This document shows positions 14,101 to 26,100 of a stretch of DNA of 64,000 nucleotides, one piece after another. The DNA comes from Trogon surrucura. Taxonomy: Eukaryota > Chordata > Aves > Trogoniformes > Trogonidae. Positions within the stretch are counted from its first letter, which is position 1. Each line of letters starts with the position of its first letter. A program made the position numbers and the translations under genes. The stretch is from positions 53,540,264 to 53,604,263 of the forward strand of contig CM036621.1 in assembly GCA_020746105.1 (NCBI GenBank), read 5' to 3'. The notes beneath the pieces are model-generated. The model worked only from the letters and a program-made list of their open reading frames with translations. It made no database searches and was not told the DNA's origin.

Positions 14101-16446
14101 TGCAGCACTGATATTTTGCACATGGAAATAATTATATATGCTTTCTTAATGTTATCCTGACAGGTAAGTGTTCCTGCTGATTCATTAACATCAGGGTCAT
14201 CTGACCAGCCTGCACGTGTGACTGTGCAGACAGGAGTGCTGTTAAGCCTCAAGGAATTAACACACTTTTGCAGGCAAGTTCTGAAACAGCTAGGAAACTT
14301 CAGAACAGATCCTGACAAGGACTTGGTGTGAGCAAGGGAAAAAACCAAACAAGCAGTTCTGTGGGCTGCAGGAACAGAAGGGGATAGCATAACACAGAGA
14401 TCATAAGCACAAGGTGAAGGAGTTCTGAATTCCCAGCACCTCCTTTTCTGACTCAGAAGGAGAGGCTGTAATTGTTATGTCTGAATCACCCTTAAAAATA
14501 CCTGCACAGCTACAAAAATATGAAGTGTCACTTTCTGAGATAGTGCACTGCTCTGAAATTCATCCCTGCAGATGCTGTTTCCTGCAAATGGGTAAGGGTT
14601 CCAGACATCAAGACACAGAATGGAACTGTAGATGGATCTCCTACTTGCCACCAACCTAAAGAACTGTGTACCTGAGCTACAGGAGAACCTGGGGTTTTTT
14701 TGCGTATCACTAACACATACACCTTCTCAACGCAGGAACTGACATAGGAACAAAAGGACTAAAGATGGTAAGTTTTGTGACAGTCTCAGCAAAAACATTT
14801 TCAGGGGAGTGAGCAGATTGGTTACTCACATAAATTGCACTGATCCAAAAAAAAAAAAAAAATCACTACAGCCACAGAAGTTATTCTGGTAAAGCACTAC
14901 TTCACAAAGTAAGCTATTCTCTTTACCTCCTTTCTACACACAGATAAAAAGGAGGCTAGATATGTGAAGTGACTTGATCAACACCACAAAAAACCCACAG
15001 CCGCAGAGCAAAGTCAGAAAATTAATCCCCTGCAGAGCAGCCTAGCACCCTAGGCCATTGGAATCCTTTCTGCTTGAAACTGCAAAGATAATGCCAAAAA
15101 CCACTGTCTCTGACAGCTGTTATCTCATGTGATCATTGAAGTCCTAAAACCACAGCATGTCTTCTATGCATAGACATTCCTTTCATGATTTCTAAAAGAC
15201 ATATATTCAAACCACATTTAAATACGAAGAACACATGAAGGATGTTTTTCTCACTGTAATCCGGCATGAAGAGCGCTCACATTCTTGTCTTGATCCATCC
15301 CTGCTAAAGTAGTTGCCAAAACTGAGATACATCGGTTATCGAGTTGATTGAGCTTCTCCTGTTAAAAGTTTTCATAGTAACAGATTACTTCATACCAGGA
15401 AAAGTTTCAGAAAAAAAAAAAAAGTGACCACTCCTGATCTGTCTTTGCCCCCAGAAGTTAACTAATAAGCTTTAATTCTGCAGGGACATATAAGGTCTCA
15501 CATCAGTCAAATTTAGTTAACTTGGAAAGGGTAATGATTTTTGCAACTTCTTCTCTCTGTTAAACCTGTCTGAAATCAGGTAGTGGTTTTAAAAAATGAA
15601 AGAGATTAGAAGTACACACAAATTAACTATGGGGGCTCTGCTTCCACAGAACATCAGACTAAACCAGGGACGTAACCCAACATCTCTCTGACAGTGCACA
15701 GGCTCCCGGAATTAGCCCTGAGGTTTCAGCCCAAACTTAGGAGGAGGAACTTTGAGACTTACTTGGCACACTCTCAGCAAAGTCTGAACTAGGAGAGTGT
15801 TCTGAGGAATACCTAGGTTCACCGCAGCATGCAGACTGAACACCAGGTCACCCCGTGTCATCCTCCTGGAGTTCCGCAGCAGCTGCTGACAAAGCTTGGC
15901 AAAAGCTGGGTGCTCAAAGATCAGCTGCTTCTCATAACGCTGCTGGTCTTCGGACAGATTTTTAAAGAGCCTCCACACGGTGGTTAAACAGTTTGTGAAG
16001 TGCTTAATGGAAACAGCAGACTCTGAAGCCAAGTCCAGTACATCACAAGGACAGGTACATTTCTGGAGACTATTAAAGAAGGGTTCACTACGGTCCATTA
16101 CAGGCTTCTCTTTGAAGCTCCCAGAATCATCCAGCTTCTCAGGTTCCAAGGAGTTCTGGGGAGCCTGCTCACTCACCAAAGCCTCTGTACTCTTCTCTGG
16201 TTGCATTTTACCATCTGTGCTAAAAACATCTACGTTCTGAGATAGAAACCGAAGAGATGATCCATGCAGAGAAGGAAAAATATTTAAAAACAGTTTCCTG
16301 AAGTTCACATTTTCCTGGGGATCCCTGTATCTGCCAATCCACAAAATGTGTTTTCTTACTGCGGCTGAAGACTTGGGAGCGAGCACAGCATTGTACCTAT
16401 GCATGCACCTAACAGTATTTAACAAATAGCTTATTTTATTATTCAT
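5152..16446 (-). CDS. FASTKD2: FAST kinase domain-containing protein 2, mitochondrial
   Basis: Predicted 676 aa from 11 coding exons: 16446-15763, 15358-15255, 13909-13801, 12267-12144, 9940-9801, 9530-9358, 9120-8960, 7974-7753, 6834-6750, 5717-5603, 5265-5152. All introns are GT-AG and phases join exactly (2031 nt in total). The family binds mitochondrial RNA and supports 16S rRNA and large mitoribosomal subunit assembly in RNA granules. The N-terminus ([13 protein letters not shown]...) is basic, with no acidic residue in the first 30 or so, fitting a mitochondrial presequence; that and mammalian alignment favour this ATG. Recognisable blocks are [15 protein letters not shown] (about 204-227), the FAST_1 region (about 290-445, with KYVGKDAP and ENIHGTPF), FAST_2 (about 455-575, with LLQKD and LPYKYHI) and a C-terminal RAP domain (about 600-665, with [25 protein letters not shown] split between exons). 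The human protein is about 710 aa. The exon is open in frame upstream to 16554, so a further upstream start is possible. Confidence 0.95.
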
Positions 16447-16553
16447 TTTTGCTAATGTCTCATGAGTAGATTTGAAATGCCAACTCAATGTAGGGGATCT
16501 GATGAAGTTCTGCCAGTGGAAACAATCTTGGAGAAATTGCGTAACATCATTTA

Positions 16554-17064
16554 TCTGTAAAAACAATTGAAAATTACCGATTAGTTACCAGACTTCCAAT
16601 TTCCTAACTGACGCCTTCTCCAAGCAGACGCGTCTCCCGGCAGGGCTCTGGTGGATACTGCCTGCCTTCAGCTCTGGTTAACAGAATCCTGCCCCGGCAG
16701 CAGCCGCACACAGCCTGTCCCAGTCTCCCCCCGAGGTCACCCCGCCTGCCCGGCGGCCCCGGCACACCCGCGGGCACCCTCTCAGGGCCGGGGGCACCAG
16801 GCGGGGCAACGCCTCCCAGCTGCGGTCTCGCTTGCTGCCGGCACGGGACACGCTGCCCGGGGCTGGGGGTCGGTACCAGTGGCGTAGGCCCGCGGCCCGG
16901 CGCCAAGCGAGCGGAGGCCCTTCGGCGGCCCCGCAGCGACGGAGGGTCCCGCCGGGCCGCCCCGCCCGCTGCCCGCCTCAGCCGCTCCGGGCCGAGCGAG
17001 GCGGGTCGCGCACCAGGCCCGCGCCTCCCAGTAGCTGTTACCTCTCACGCGAAGGCGCCGCCAT
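16554..17064 (-). other. FASTKD2 5' non-coding exon, first intron and upstream ATG
   Basis: On the minus strand a donor GAGAG|GTAACA ends an inferred first exon at 17042. The acceptor TTTTTACAG opens the coding exon at 16554. An ATG at 17064 heads a short frame (MAAPSRE plus a split codon) which, after splicing, terminates at a TAA in the first bases of the next exon. It therefore cannot encode the FASTKD2 N-terminus and is a candidate upstream ORF. The same bases, ATGGCGGC, match the core of a YY1 element typical of housekeeping promoters, so the ATG may be incidental. The transcription start is not visible; I place it a few tens of bases above 17064. Confidence 0.55.
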
Positions 17065-17091
17065 GACACCGCCGCCCCCGTCTCGGCGGGC

Positions 17092-17100
17092 CTCGCGAGA
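17092..17100. promoter_or_regulatory. CTCGCGAGA promoter motif
   Basis: CTCGCGAGA is a near-perfect copy of the TCTCGCGAGA palindrome (nine of ten positions) common in TATA-less bidirectional CpG promoters. It lies between the FASTKD2 first exon and the MDH1B ATG, where a shared core-promoter element is expected. Function is inferred from motif and position only. Confidence 0.6.
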
Positions 17101-17144
17101 GCGACGGCGCGGGCCGAGGGACAAACCGCCCTGGCGCGCGGCGC

Positions 17145-17157
17145 GTTGCCGAGCAAC
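17145..17157. promoter_or_regulatory. RFX X-box
   Basis: GTTGCC-G-AGCAAC is an inverted repeat with a one-base spacer that fits the X-box consensus bound by RFX factors. It sits 31 bp upstream of the MDH1B ATG. X-boxes close to the start codon are a hallmark of ciliary genes. RFX control of MDH1B is inferred from this site and not shown. Confidence 0.7.
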
Positions 17158-17188
17158 GCCGAGGCGGCGGTTGGCGGGCGTCGCGCGC

Positions 17189-20100
17189 ATGGCCAGGCTG
17201 GTGCTGGCGGGTGAGGCGCGGCGGACGCCACGGGACGGGACGGGGCGGGGCGGGACGGGACAGCGAGCGGGGGGGCGGCGGGCGCAGGCTGGCCGTGCTT
17301 CTGACGGCCGCTCCTCCAAGCAGGCTGCAGAACTTTCCGTTCCTCTGGTCCGCCTGGCGAGCGGTGTCCGTACGGCACGCGGCCGTAGGCGCTCCCGGGT
17401 GAGCCTTCTGCCCTCGTCCCGTCAGTGAGGCTTGTGCCGCTCCCTGCCGCTGGCCCTCCGGCGTCGCCTCCTCAGACGCTGTTTCACCTCCAAAGTTCCC
17501 CTTTCTTTCCTGGCACACATACTTGTCCGGTTACTTTCTGAGAACTTACGGGGTGCTGGTTACGTAAGATTCTTTTAATTGGAACAAATAAAAACCCGTT
17601 TGGGCTGTGGAGCCGTTATCAGTGGATGTCACAAAATGTCCCGCCTGTGGTGTTGCCGCTGTGTTCGCAGGTAAGGCAGACTGCCCTCACTATGCCAAAG
17701 CTGAGCTCCTGGCTGACTACCTCCAGGCTAACTTGCCAGACTTCAGGGTTCACAAGATCACACAGCACCCTGACAAGTGGGAGGTAAGGGGTTGTAAGTC
17801 ATGTCCAACGTGGTTTAGTGGTGTTGATGGGGCTAAGGAAAGGTCTCTTGGAAAGTCTCTTCCAGCCAAAACTGTTCTATGATCCTATGTCGTTGGTAAA
17901 TGCCCTACAAAGCAACAACTGTGCCTACCTGTAGTATGTCTTTTCTCCTGTATTAGCATTTTGATACGTGAGTAGAAGTGCTGCAGGAGCAGCTTTGGCT
18001 ACAAGAGCCCGGCAGAGGAAAGGTGTGAATGTTGTGGGTCTTAGCACAGAAGATGGGCACAAAATGTGGGCCAGCCTAAAGTTGTGTTTTGGCAGTAAGA
18101 AGTTCAAAGTTGTTTTTATTATGTATGAATTGCTGCTCAGCCTCTAAATCTTTTGCACACTGTGATTGCATATGCCTTCAGAGTTTTTACTTGCCAAGAG
18201 TATTTCTGGCAATCAAAGGCTTTGAATTACAATGGAAGTAAAATCTCACATAGATGTTTACAATGCGGATGCGCCTTTCTGAGTACTTTCGTTGCAGACG
18301 TGTGGCCATGTCTACACTGTAGTCCCTAGAAGGAACTGCAAAAAAATGCAGTATTGCTTCATGAGATACATAGTACTGTGGTGTTTATTACCTCTTGTTT
18401 TTTGCTTGACACCTCAGCCAAGTAAAACAGTTATGTGAATAAGAATTAGCCTCTGCAGCTTCCTTACTTTCTGCAGCTAAATAGGAATCCTCAGATTACT
18501 TGATGCTTCACACCATCTCTATCTTCAGTACCACTGAGCAAAATTACAGCAGTAGAATCAAGCATAAGTAGGACCTTTGGCTCTTTTGAGGTATGACAGT
18601 GTATCACATGCCTTGCTTTGTGTTATTCCCCCATTTTGCCCACTTTGGTACTTAAGTTGTGAAGCACCTCATATTTATGTATTGAGAAGAAATAATAAGA
18701 CTGTTTATAGCCATAACATTTAAGTGTTACCAAACGCAAGAAAGTATTAAAACCTTTTGTTGGGGGTGTTTACATTAGCAGTGGCTTCATGACATTTGTG
18801 AAAGGAATGGATGGGAACATAGACGGTCTCCTATCATTTGGAGAGAACTGTTGGACCGTGGAGGGAAGGGTCTGCTTCTGGGAGGAGTTAATGATTTTCT
18901 GGAACATGCTCAGGTAATGAGCTGCCTTTAATACTGTAAACTCATATTTTACATTTTCTTATAAAGTTGTTCTTTATTCCTTCTTCAGATGTCAAACAAA
19001 ACTATTGTTTCTAATGTTACCTTGCTGTGTTTGAGTTGTCATTTGTTTAGAGATCATTATTTTTTGTTCTTAGCAGTATTATGGCATCACCTCCATGATG
19101 TTGAGTGAGGAAATGTTAGACATTGCTGAGGAGAACCTGCAGGCACATATTGAGATTGAAAAAGAGGAGGAAGAGATTAAAAGTCTTATCAAGCCTTTGC
19201 AGATCTGGATCACCAGGTGAGAGTATAAAGAATATCTTTGAAATTTTACTCAGCTTCAGAAGAATGCACTTTCTCCTATGGCATACAACAGGGGTAACCA
19301 TATGAAGTTACACACAAATTCCTGTAATTTGCTGATTTAAGTTAGGTTCTGTGCCCCTCACTATGAACATTTAGTATATAATTTAGAAATTATTTCTACT
19401 TTTGTTTAGTGTTGCACCAATTTAAGTGAAGGATGGACATAGGCAACTTTTAGACAAAATATTTACATTTACAAAATAAACTAGGATTTTTGTACAGCAA
19501 CTATCTTGCATTAAATGTTTTTGGAAATGTTTAAATAAGTAAAGAATCTTTTGCAGTTCTAGCTTTAGAAATTTCTGTATTTCGGGTAGTCTTAACAGAG
19601 CACCTTAAAAAAATTGTGGTTCTTTAAAGACAGCAATTTTCAGGTGATAGTGTCAACTGAAATGTATAGGATGAAAACATCTTAAGGTGAAAGGAGGACC
19701 CAACTGTTTTAATTTTTAACCTGTTAAAATGACAGAAAGAGCAATAAAGGATCCAAGCTAATGGTCTATTTAAGCATAACCAAACACGAAAGAAAGGTAT
19801 TTGTGTTTATGTAATACTTCCAAACAAGTGGTGGTTAGTCATCAACTGTAATTTTTCTATATCCTTCTCTTTTCAGCGCATCGGCTCCAGTCTGTTATCA
19901 GCTGATCCCTCTGTTGGCAAATGGAGAAGTGTTTGGGATGACCACAGAAATCAGTATCCATTTGCTTGACACTGATCAGTTTAAGGAAGTTCTTTGTGGT
20001 ATTGTAATGGAAGCAGAAGACATGGCATTCCCGCTTCTCTGCAGTATTTCACAGCACAGTGAAATAGATGAGGCTTTTATTCAAGCAGATATTGTCATTG

Positions 20101-23100
20101 TTCTTGATGATGTCCTCTTAAACTATGAAGTCCAGTCCCTTGAGGACTGCATCAGAGAAGTGAGTGAGATCTGTCAAGTGTACGCTCCCTTGATTGAGAA
20201 GAACGCCAAGAGTGAGGTCAAAGTGATTTCATCAGGAAAAACCTTTGTAAACCTGAAGGCAATGATGATTATGACATATGGCCCATCCATTAAGCCTGAG
20301 AATGTCATTGCTGTTGCGACATCGTGGGAAAGTGCAGCTAAAGCCATGCTGGCCAGGAAGCTGAATATGGACACAGCGGGTGAATATTTATGTGTTCTGG
20401 TAGCATTTGGGGAATTCAGGGGATGAACACCCCTGAGAGTACATACTTCACTGCAGAATTCAACTGATGTGCATGCAGAGATGGAAGCACAGCAGCGCAC
20501 CCACAGAATCACATGTCTGTACAGAATGCCAGGGTGTGACTAGCAGGTGCTGCAGTTCTCCGTGCTTACTGCTCTCTGAGTCTGTGCCTGATCCCATGAA
20601 TGTCTTTTCTTTTGCTAAGTCCTGGCCACAGCCATGCCATTCTGGTGTGTATTTCATGCTGGAAATACACTGAGCCGAGTTGCACTTCAGGAACTAGGGC
20701 TTTGAGATTGCATTTGCACTCGACAGTGCATTGTTATTTTGGAGACACGCAAACTAGCTGTGAATAAACGTGACAACATACTGTTGTGCAGATAACAAGC
20801 ATGTTGTAGAACTGTGTTGTAGTGTTATTTCTGGGTTAATTAGCTTTCTTCCTCAGATCAATTGTTATAGCTTGGTTATATTTGCCCAGTTCTGCACTGC
20901 ATAGCGAAGGTGTGCTCCAACAGCCTGCTCAGCACCAGGATTATTTCAGTGTTGAACTGGTCATCAGTGACAAGCCTAAATATTTTGGAGGCTGATAAAA
21001 TAGAAAAGTAAGTTAATAGGCTGAATACCCTCTCAGCAGGTTATTTGAGAAATTACTTTTTCTCCAAAGCAGGTAGGTGTTTGGGGTTTTTTTAAGTCTT
21101 AGGCATTTTGTAGTTGCATGTATGGGATTTTAAAAGGAACATTGCTGTATGTTTGCAGTCAGATCTGTTTTGTTTTTTCAACAGCTAAGTATTTACTAGA
21201 TTTTGTCTGTTATGTACAATAACATGATATAAATTAAAGATCCTTTTTCAGTTTGTGATGAGGTTTCATAGGTTATGGAGGACCTTTTACCTTTTCCAGT
21301 TCAAATACTTTCTGCTATCAAGACAGGACACTGAATTAAAGAATAATTCATCTTGAAAGGGACTTCTGAAGGTCATCTAGTCCAGCCTACATTGTGAGAG
21401 TATTTGTCTCTTCATTAATCTGTGTATTTTCCTCTGTTACAGGAGTTAAAGATGTGATTGTTTGGGGCAATATTACTGGCTGTAACTACATTGATTTGTC
21501 ACATGCAAAACTTCATGGATATGATTCTGCTATTTGGGGCCCAGCTAATTTTTCACGTCCTGTATTGAATATGATTTATGATAGGTACAGTACAGATTTT
21601 ATTTTCTAGAAGTAAAACTGTGTAACTGCTTTTAATCAGTGTTTATCTGTACTGTATAATTAACATCAAGAAAAGTTTTTGTTTTCAAGATTTGTCTCTA
21701 CTGGCTAGTGCTGCACATGGGAAAAAACTCAAGTTGAACTACTCAGGCTGCAAAAGAAGTTGAGTAGTTCATAATGCTATACATAGTTCTGGCTCTTGTG
21801 CCAGAGTTGTTTGTAACTGTATTTTCCTACGTACTAAGTGTATTTCTCTTCTGTCATATCATGAGCAGCCTGTAAGAAGGAATGAATGTCTAGATAGTGA
21901 CTTGGATGTCTAGTGTGCATGAACAAACTTTCACAGAATTACTTAGACTGGAGAAAACCTTTAAGATCATTGAGTCCAATCATTAAACTGTGAAATAATA
22001 CTGAACATGTATCTGTGTCTTAAAGTACCTGAATTCCATTGAACATAGGGCCTGAGTACTCTAATGTCAGTTTCACAAAGTAGACGATCTGCTAACATAT
22101 GTAAAAAGGACAGCTGGCAGGTCAATAGCTTCTTATGGGAAGAGAAGTAGCAGAGAAAGGATGTGTGGAGTGAGAGGGCAGGAGATGTGGCATACACTCA
22201 AGCCTGGCTATGTGGAGCTCTCACTCTGGTCTAAACCTCACATTCACTGGACAGCAGGCATTTGTGTTGTTTTATTCTTGTGCTGTGCTTAGCACAGGGG
22301 GATTATGGTTCATAGCTTGGTTACATAAGACAGTAATACATATATAAGCAATATTAATAATAATAGAAGTTATGGCTTGAGTAAATGACCTAACTTTCCC
22401 ATGCAAGTAGTGCTTGTCGTTACCTTTTGATAAAACCAATTTTTCTATCTTTAAGTGCCTTGCCTTCAGCAGTGAAATCTGAATAAGTTGTAACTATTTT
22501 CTTTCCTCAGATTTAGTTCATTTTTCCTCTAGAAAACTACTCTTCCGGCAGTCGTCTTAGTTTTTTCTTCCTGCTTTCCCTCCCCCTTTTTTGTTGGTAG
22601 TGAATGGATCCATTCAGAATTGCTGTCTGCACGGAGTTCACTGAGTTCCCGGGTCTGCCACAGTGTAGGAATGTTAGCTGCTCATGCGGTAGCCACTGTA
22701 CTGAGATACTGGCATCATGGCTCTCCTCCTGGGGAGATTGTGTCTGTGGGAATACTTACTGAAGGTAAATCTACTTTTGCTTCACACATTCTCTTGTAGC
22801 TTTCCCCAGTAGGTATAATGTTATTTTTTAATCAACATTAATTTTAATTTAATACAAACTTGTAATATATATTGACATATAATGGTATAATGGAAGGCTG
22901 AAAGTTTGTTTCAGCAGGAGAACCTCCAAATATAAGAAATTTTGCTCTGCAGAGCTTTCGATTTGATACTCACTTTTTACAAGCACCTCTTAGGTTGATA
23001 TTGTCTTGTTGCAGATTGTCAGTCTTACAGTTTAAATGCCTTTCTGGTGTATGTTTTGCACAAGGGCTCCATAGTTCTTAGAACCTAAAATATAAAAGTA

Positions 23101-26100
23101 TGTTCTTATGTAGTTATATGGATCAATAAATGGAACATTTTACAACAGCCATTTAACCCTTATATGAAACAAAAAAGATTTTTTTCCCCTTTATAAGATG
23201 TGAAATTGTTACAGCAATTGTGTTACAGTGTAGGAAAGATATGAACCTGTTGGAGTGGGTCCAGAGAAGGGCCACAAAGGTGATCAGAGGGATGGAACGT
23301 TTCTCTTACGAAGATGGGCTGAGAGATTTGGGGTTGTTCAGCCTGGAGAAGAGAAGGTTCTGCAGAGACCTTACAGTGGCCTTCCAGTACTTAAAGGGGG
23401 TTTATAATAAAGATGGAGACAGACTTTTTAGTAGGGCTTGATGCGATAGAACAAGAGGTAGTGGTTTTAAACTAAAAAAGGGTAGATTCAGACTAGACAG
23501 AGGGAAGAATTTTTTTACGATGAGGGTGGTGAAACACTGGAACAGGTTGCCCTGTGAGGTGGGAGATGCCTCATCCCTGGGACCATTCAGCATCAAGTTG
23601 AATGGGGCTCTGAGCAACCTGATGTAGTTGAAGATGGCCCTGCTCCTTTCAGGGGAGATGGACTAGATGACCTTTAAAGGTCCCTTCCAACCCAAAGCAT
23701 TCTGTGATTCATGTACATCTAACTAAAATACAAAGTTACAGTACAAGGGGAACTCTTAAGTCTTTGAACTGTACACTGAAAAACACAGTCTTCATTTATA
23801 CTAAGATCTTAAAGCTGCAAGCTTTTGCAAGTCTGTGGCGCTTAATCTTGACTCTGGTAAGGTTGTATTGTTAATAATAAATAATATGTGTGCATTGGTT
23901 TTTTTCTCTTTTCTTCAGGTCAATTTTGCATTCCTGAAGGAATTGTCTTCTCTATGCCAGTGAGGTTCCAGAATGGTAGCTGGGAAGTTGTGACAGAATT
24001 AGAAATTAATGGAACAACCCAAGAAGTTTTGGGACGCTTAGCCCATGAGCTGGTTCAGGTGATGATTTCTTGTACCTAATAGTATGCCCGTTCTGCCACC
24101 TATGGGTACATTGCAATATAACTGAATACTGAGACCTTGATTCCAAATGTTAAATGGACAAACTGTGCACGTGCATTTATGCATGATAAATACCAGTTAT
24201 TTATAAATTTAAGGTAGTATTTATATACTGAAATGAGCAGCCAAGTGTTCTGTGGCCCAAAAAGGAGATGATATAGTAAGTTTGTCAATGTAAGTGTAGA
24301 ATTTGCATTGCCAAGTTCTGCAGGCTTTGCACAAAACAGAAATATTAGTTTTAATTTAGTGTTTCTATGTTCTGTGCTGCTTATGATTTTGCTTATGAGG
24401 TATTCAGAGTAGTTCTATACCAGGAAATGTATCTTTTGGAATCCTTTTGGCTGTAGCTCTGAATAAATGAAGGCCAGATTTTACTAGAATTAGGGATTTT
24501 TCAGAAAATACGAAATCAGTGAGCAGTGATTTCATCTTGAACTTCTTGTCACTTAGTGAAACAAAAAGAATTTAATTAGACTAAATATTAAAGTGATAGA
24601 AAGACTGGTCCCAGACTCAACATTATAGCTTCAATTACATTTTGTGATCCTCAATCACACTAGTACATGTAAGGATTATTTTATTTTTGTGCTAGAAATC
24701 TCAGTGGATGAAAAGAGTCGGTGATGTTAAAACTGGTTTGGTTTTGTTGGTTTTTTTTCTATTCAGGAAAAGCTGGTTGCACTAAAGGAAATAGAAGAAA
24801 TGCATCCATATGGAGCTGATGAAATAACTAGTGAAAAATCTTTGAGTCAAGGTGGGATTTTATCCCCATAAAATACAAGATCAAGTTTTAAGTGTGAATT
24901 TAAGTAATGGATTCTTAGTTTATGTCCCTTTCATTTATAATGGATATAAAATCCTTCAGGACAAACAAGTGTTTGTCCAGTGTATCCTGACCATGCCTGG
25001 GGCATGGTGGTAGGAAGGGCAAGCCTGCCTGGTAGCAGTCTTGTTTGGATAAGTTTCTATTGTGTGATTCACAGATCATGAGTATGAAAGCTGAGCATAA
25101 ATAATGCATTAATCATGACACAGTTTATTTTAGGTTATTAGTAAAGATAAAATGTTTTTAACCCAACTAAAATTACTAGAAAAGCACTTTCACCACGTGC
25201 CCTGCTATATGTTTTCGAAGCTATTCTTTAGCTATCTAGAGCTACTCTTTACTATTCTTTAATATTTAGAAATTTTGAGTTGAATTTCTAACAGACAAAA
25301 AAATACTGCCAGTTGGAACTCAAACTTCTCATTTATCTGTTTGTTACAATACCAAGCAGTTCATTCAGTGTCTTTAGTCTATAAGCCATTCAGAAGAAGA
25401 AGAAAAGTGTGAGATGCTCAAAGACAGTAGGCTAGAAAAAGAGATATTCCTACTTTCTTTAGAGAAGGCAATCTTAATACGTGGCAGCCACACCTGCCAC
25501 TTCTTTCAATTACAGTTGGTGAAAGATCTGTTTAGACATCCCTACATTATAAATTATTACTCCATTTTTCTTTGTGTCAAGGGTTAGGGCTGGGCTGGCC
25601 ACTAAATGCAGACAATAATGAAACTAATTAAATATATGCAAAACCAATATTGAACCTGACTTCCCCCCCAGTAGCAATCCCCACTGGTGCTGCAGAGCAG
25701 GCAGGCACTGGGGAAGCCCCAGGCTCAGCAGCAGAGGGGAACTGGATACAGGAGATGGATTTGGGAACTCAGGATTGGGATCAAAGGCAGAAGATCAGAC
25801 AGAGTCCTCCTCAGACTCTGGCCATTGAAGAAGGGCCTTAACCCCCGTGATTTCTCAGTTTTATACTGAATATGGCATATATGGAATGGAATGCCCTTGT
25901 TGGCCACTTGTCCTGTCTGTTCCTTACCAGAGGTGCAACCTTTTACTTCCTTGTGACCTCTTTTACTTCCCAGCACCCCCGGTGTGTGGCACACAAGATC
26001 CAGCAGTGATCTTGGTCACTACAGAAGCACTTATCAGCAAGAGCCTTTCTGCATCCTGATCCCTGGCAGTAACTGGAAACGTCAGGTGTTATCACTTCTA

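Larger units (their letters stand above)
16650..17480. promoter_or_regulatory. CpG island, bidirectional FASTKD2/MDH1B promoter
   Basis: This stretch is strongly GC-rich and dense in CpG, unlike the AT-rich flanks. The inferred FASTKD2 first exon (minus, ending 17042) and the MDH1B first coding exon (plus, 17189-17210) face away from each other about 150 bp apart, so both genes must start here. No TATA box is seen. Visible motifs are CTCGCGAGA, an RFX X-box and a YY1-type element. The long open frames crossing the island on both strands are the usual by-product of high GC and are not called as genes. Confidence 0.88.

Noticed and set aside
16782-17518. Several 150-200 codon open frames on both strands
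   Set aside because: They lie in the CpG island, are rich in Ala, Arg, Pro and Gly, overlap each other in all frames and match no family. High GC removes stop codons by chance.
17607-17882. Open frame starting [10 protein letters not shown] and running through MDH1B exon 2
   Set aside because: It fuses intron 1 sequence, exon 2 and part of a CR1 tail. The residues before the AGK junction are intronic; the true start is the ATG at 17189.
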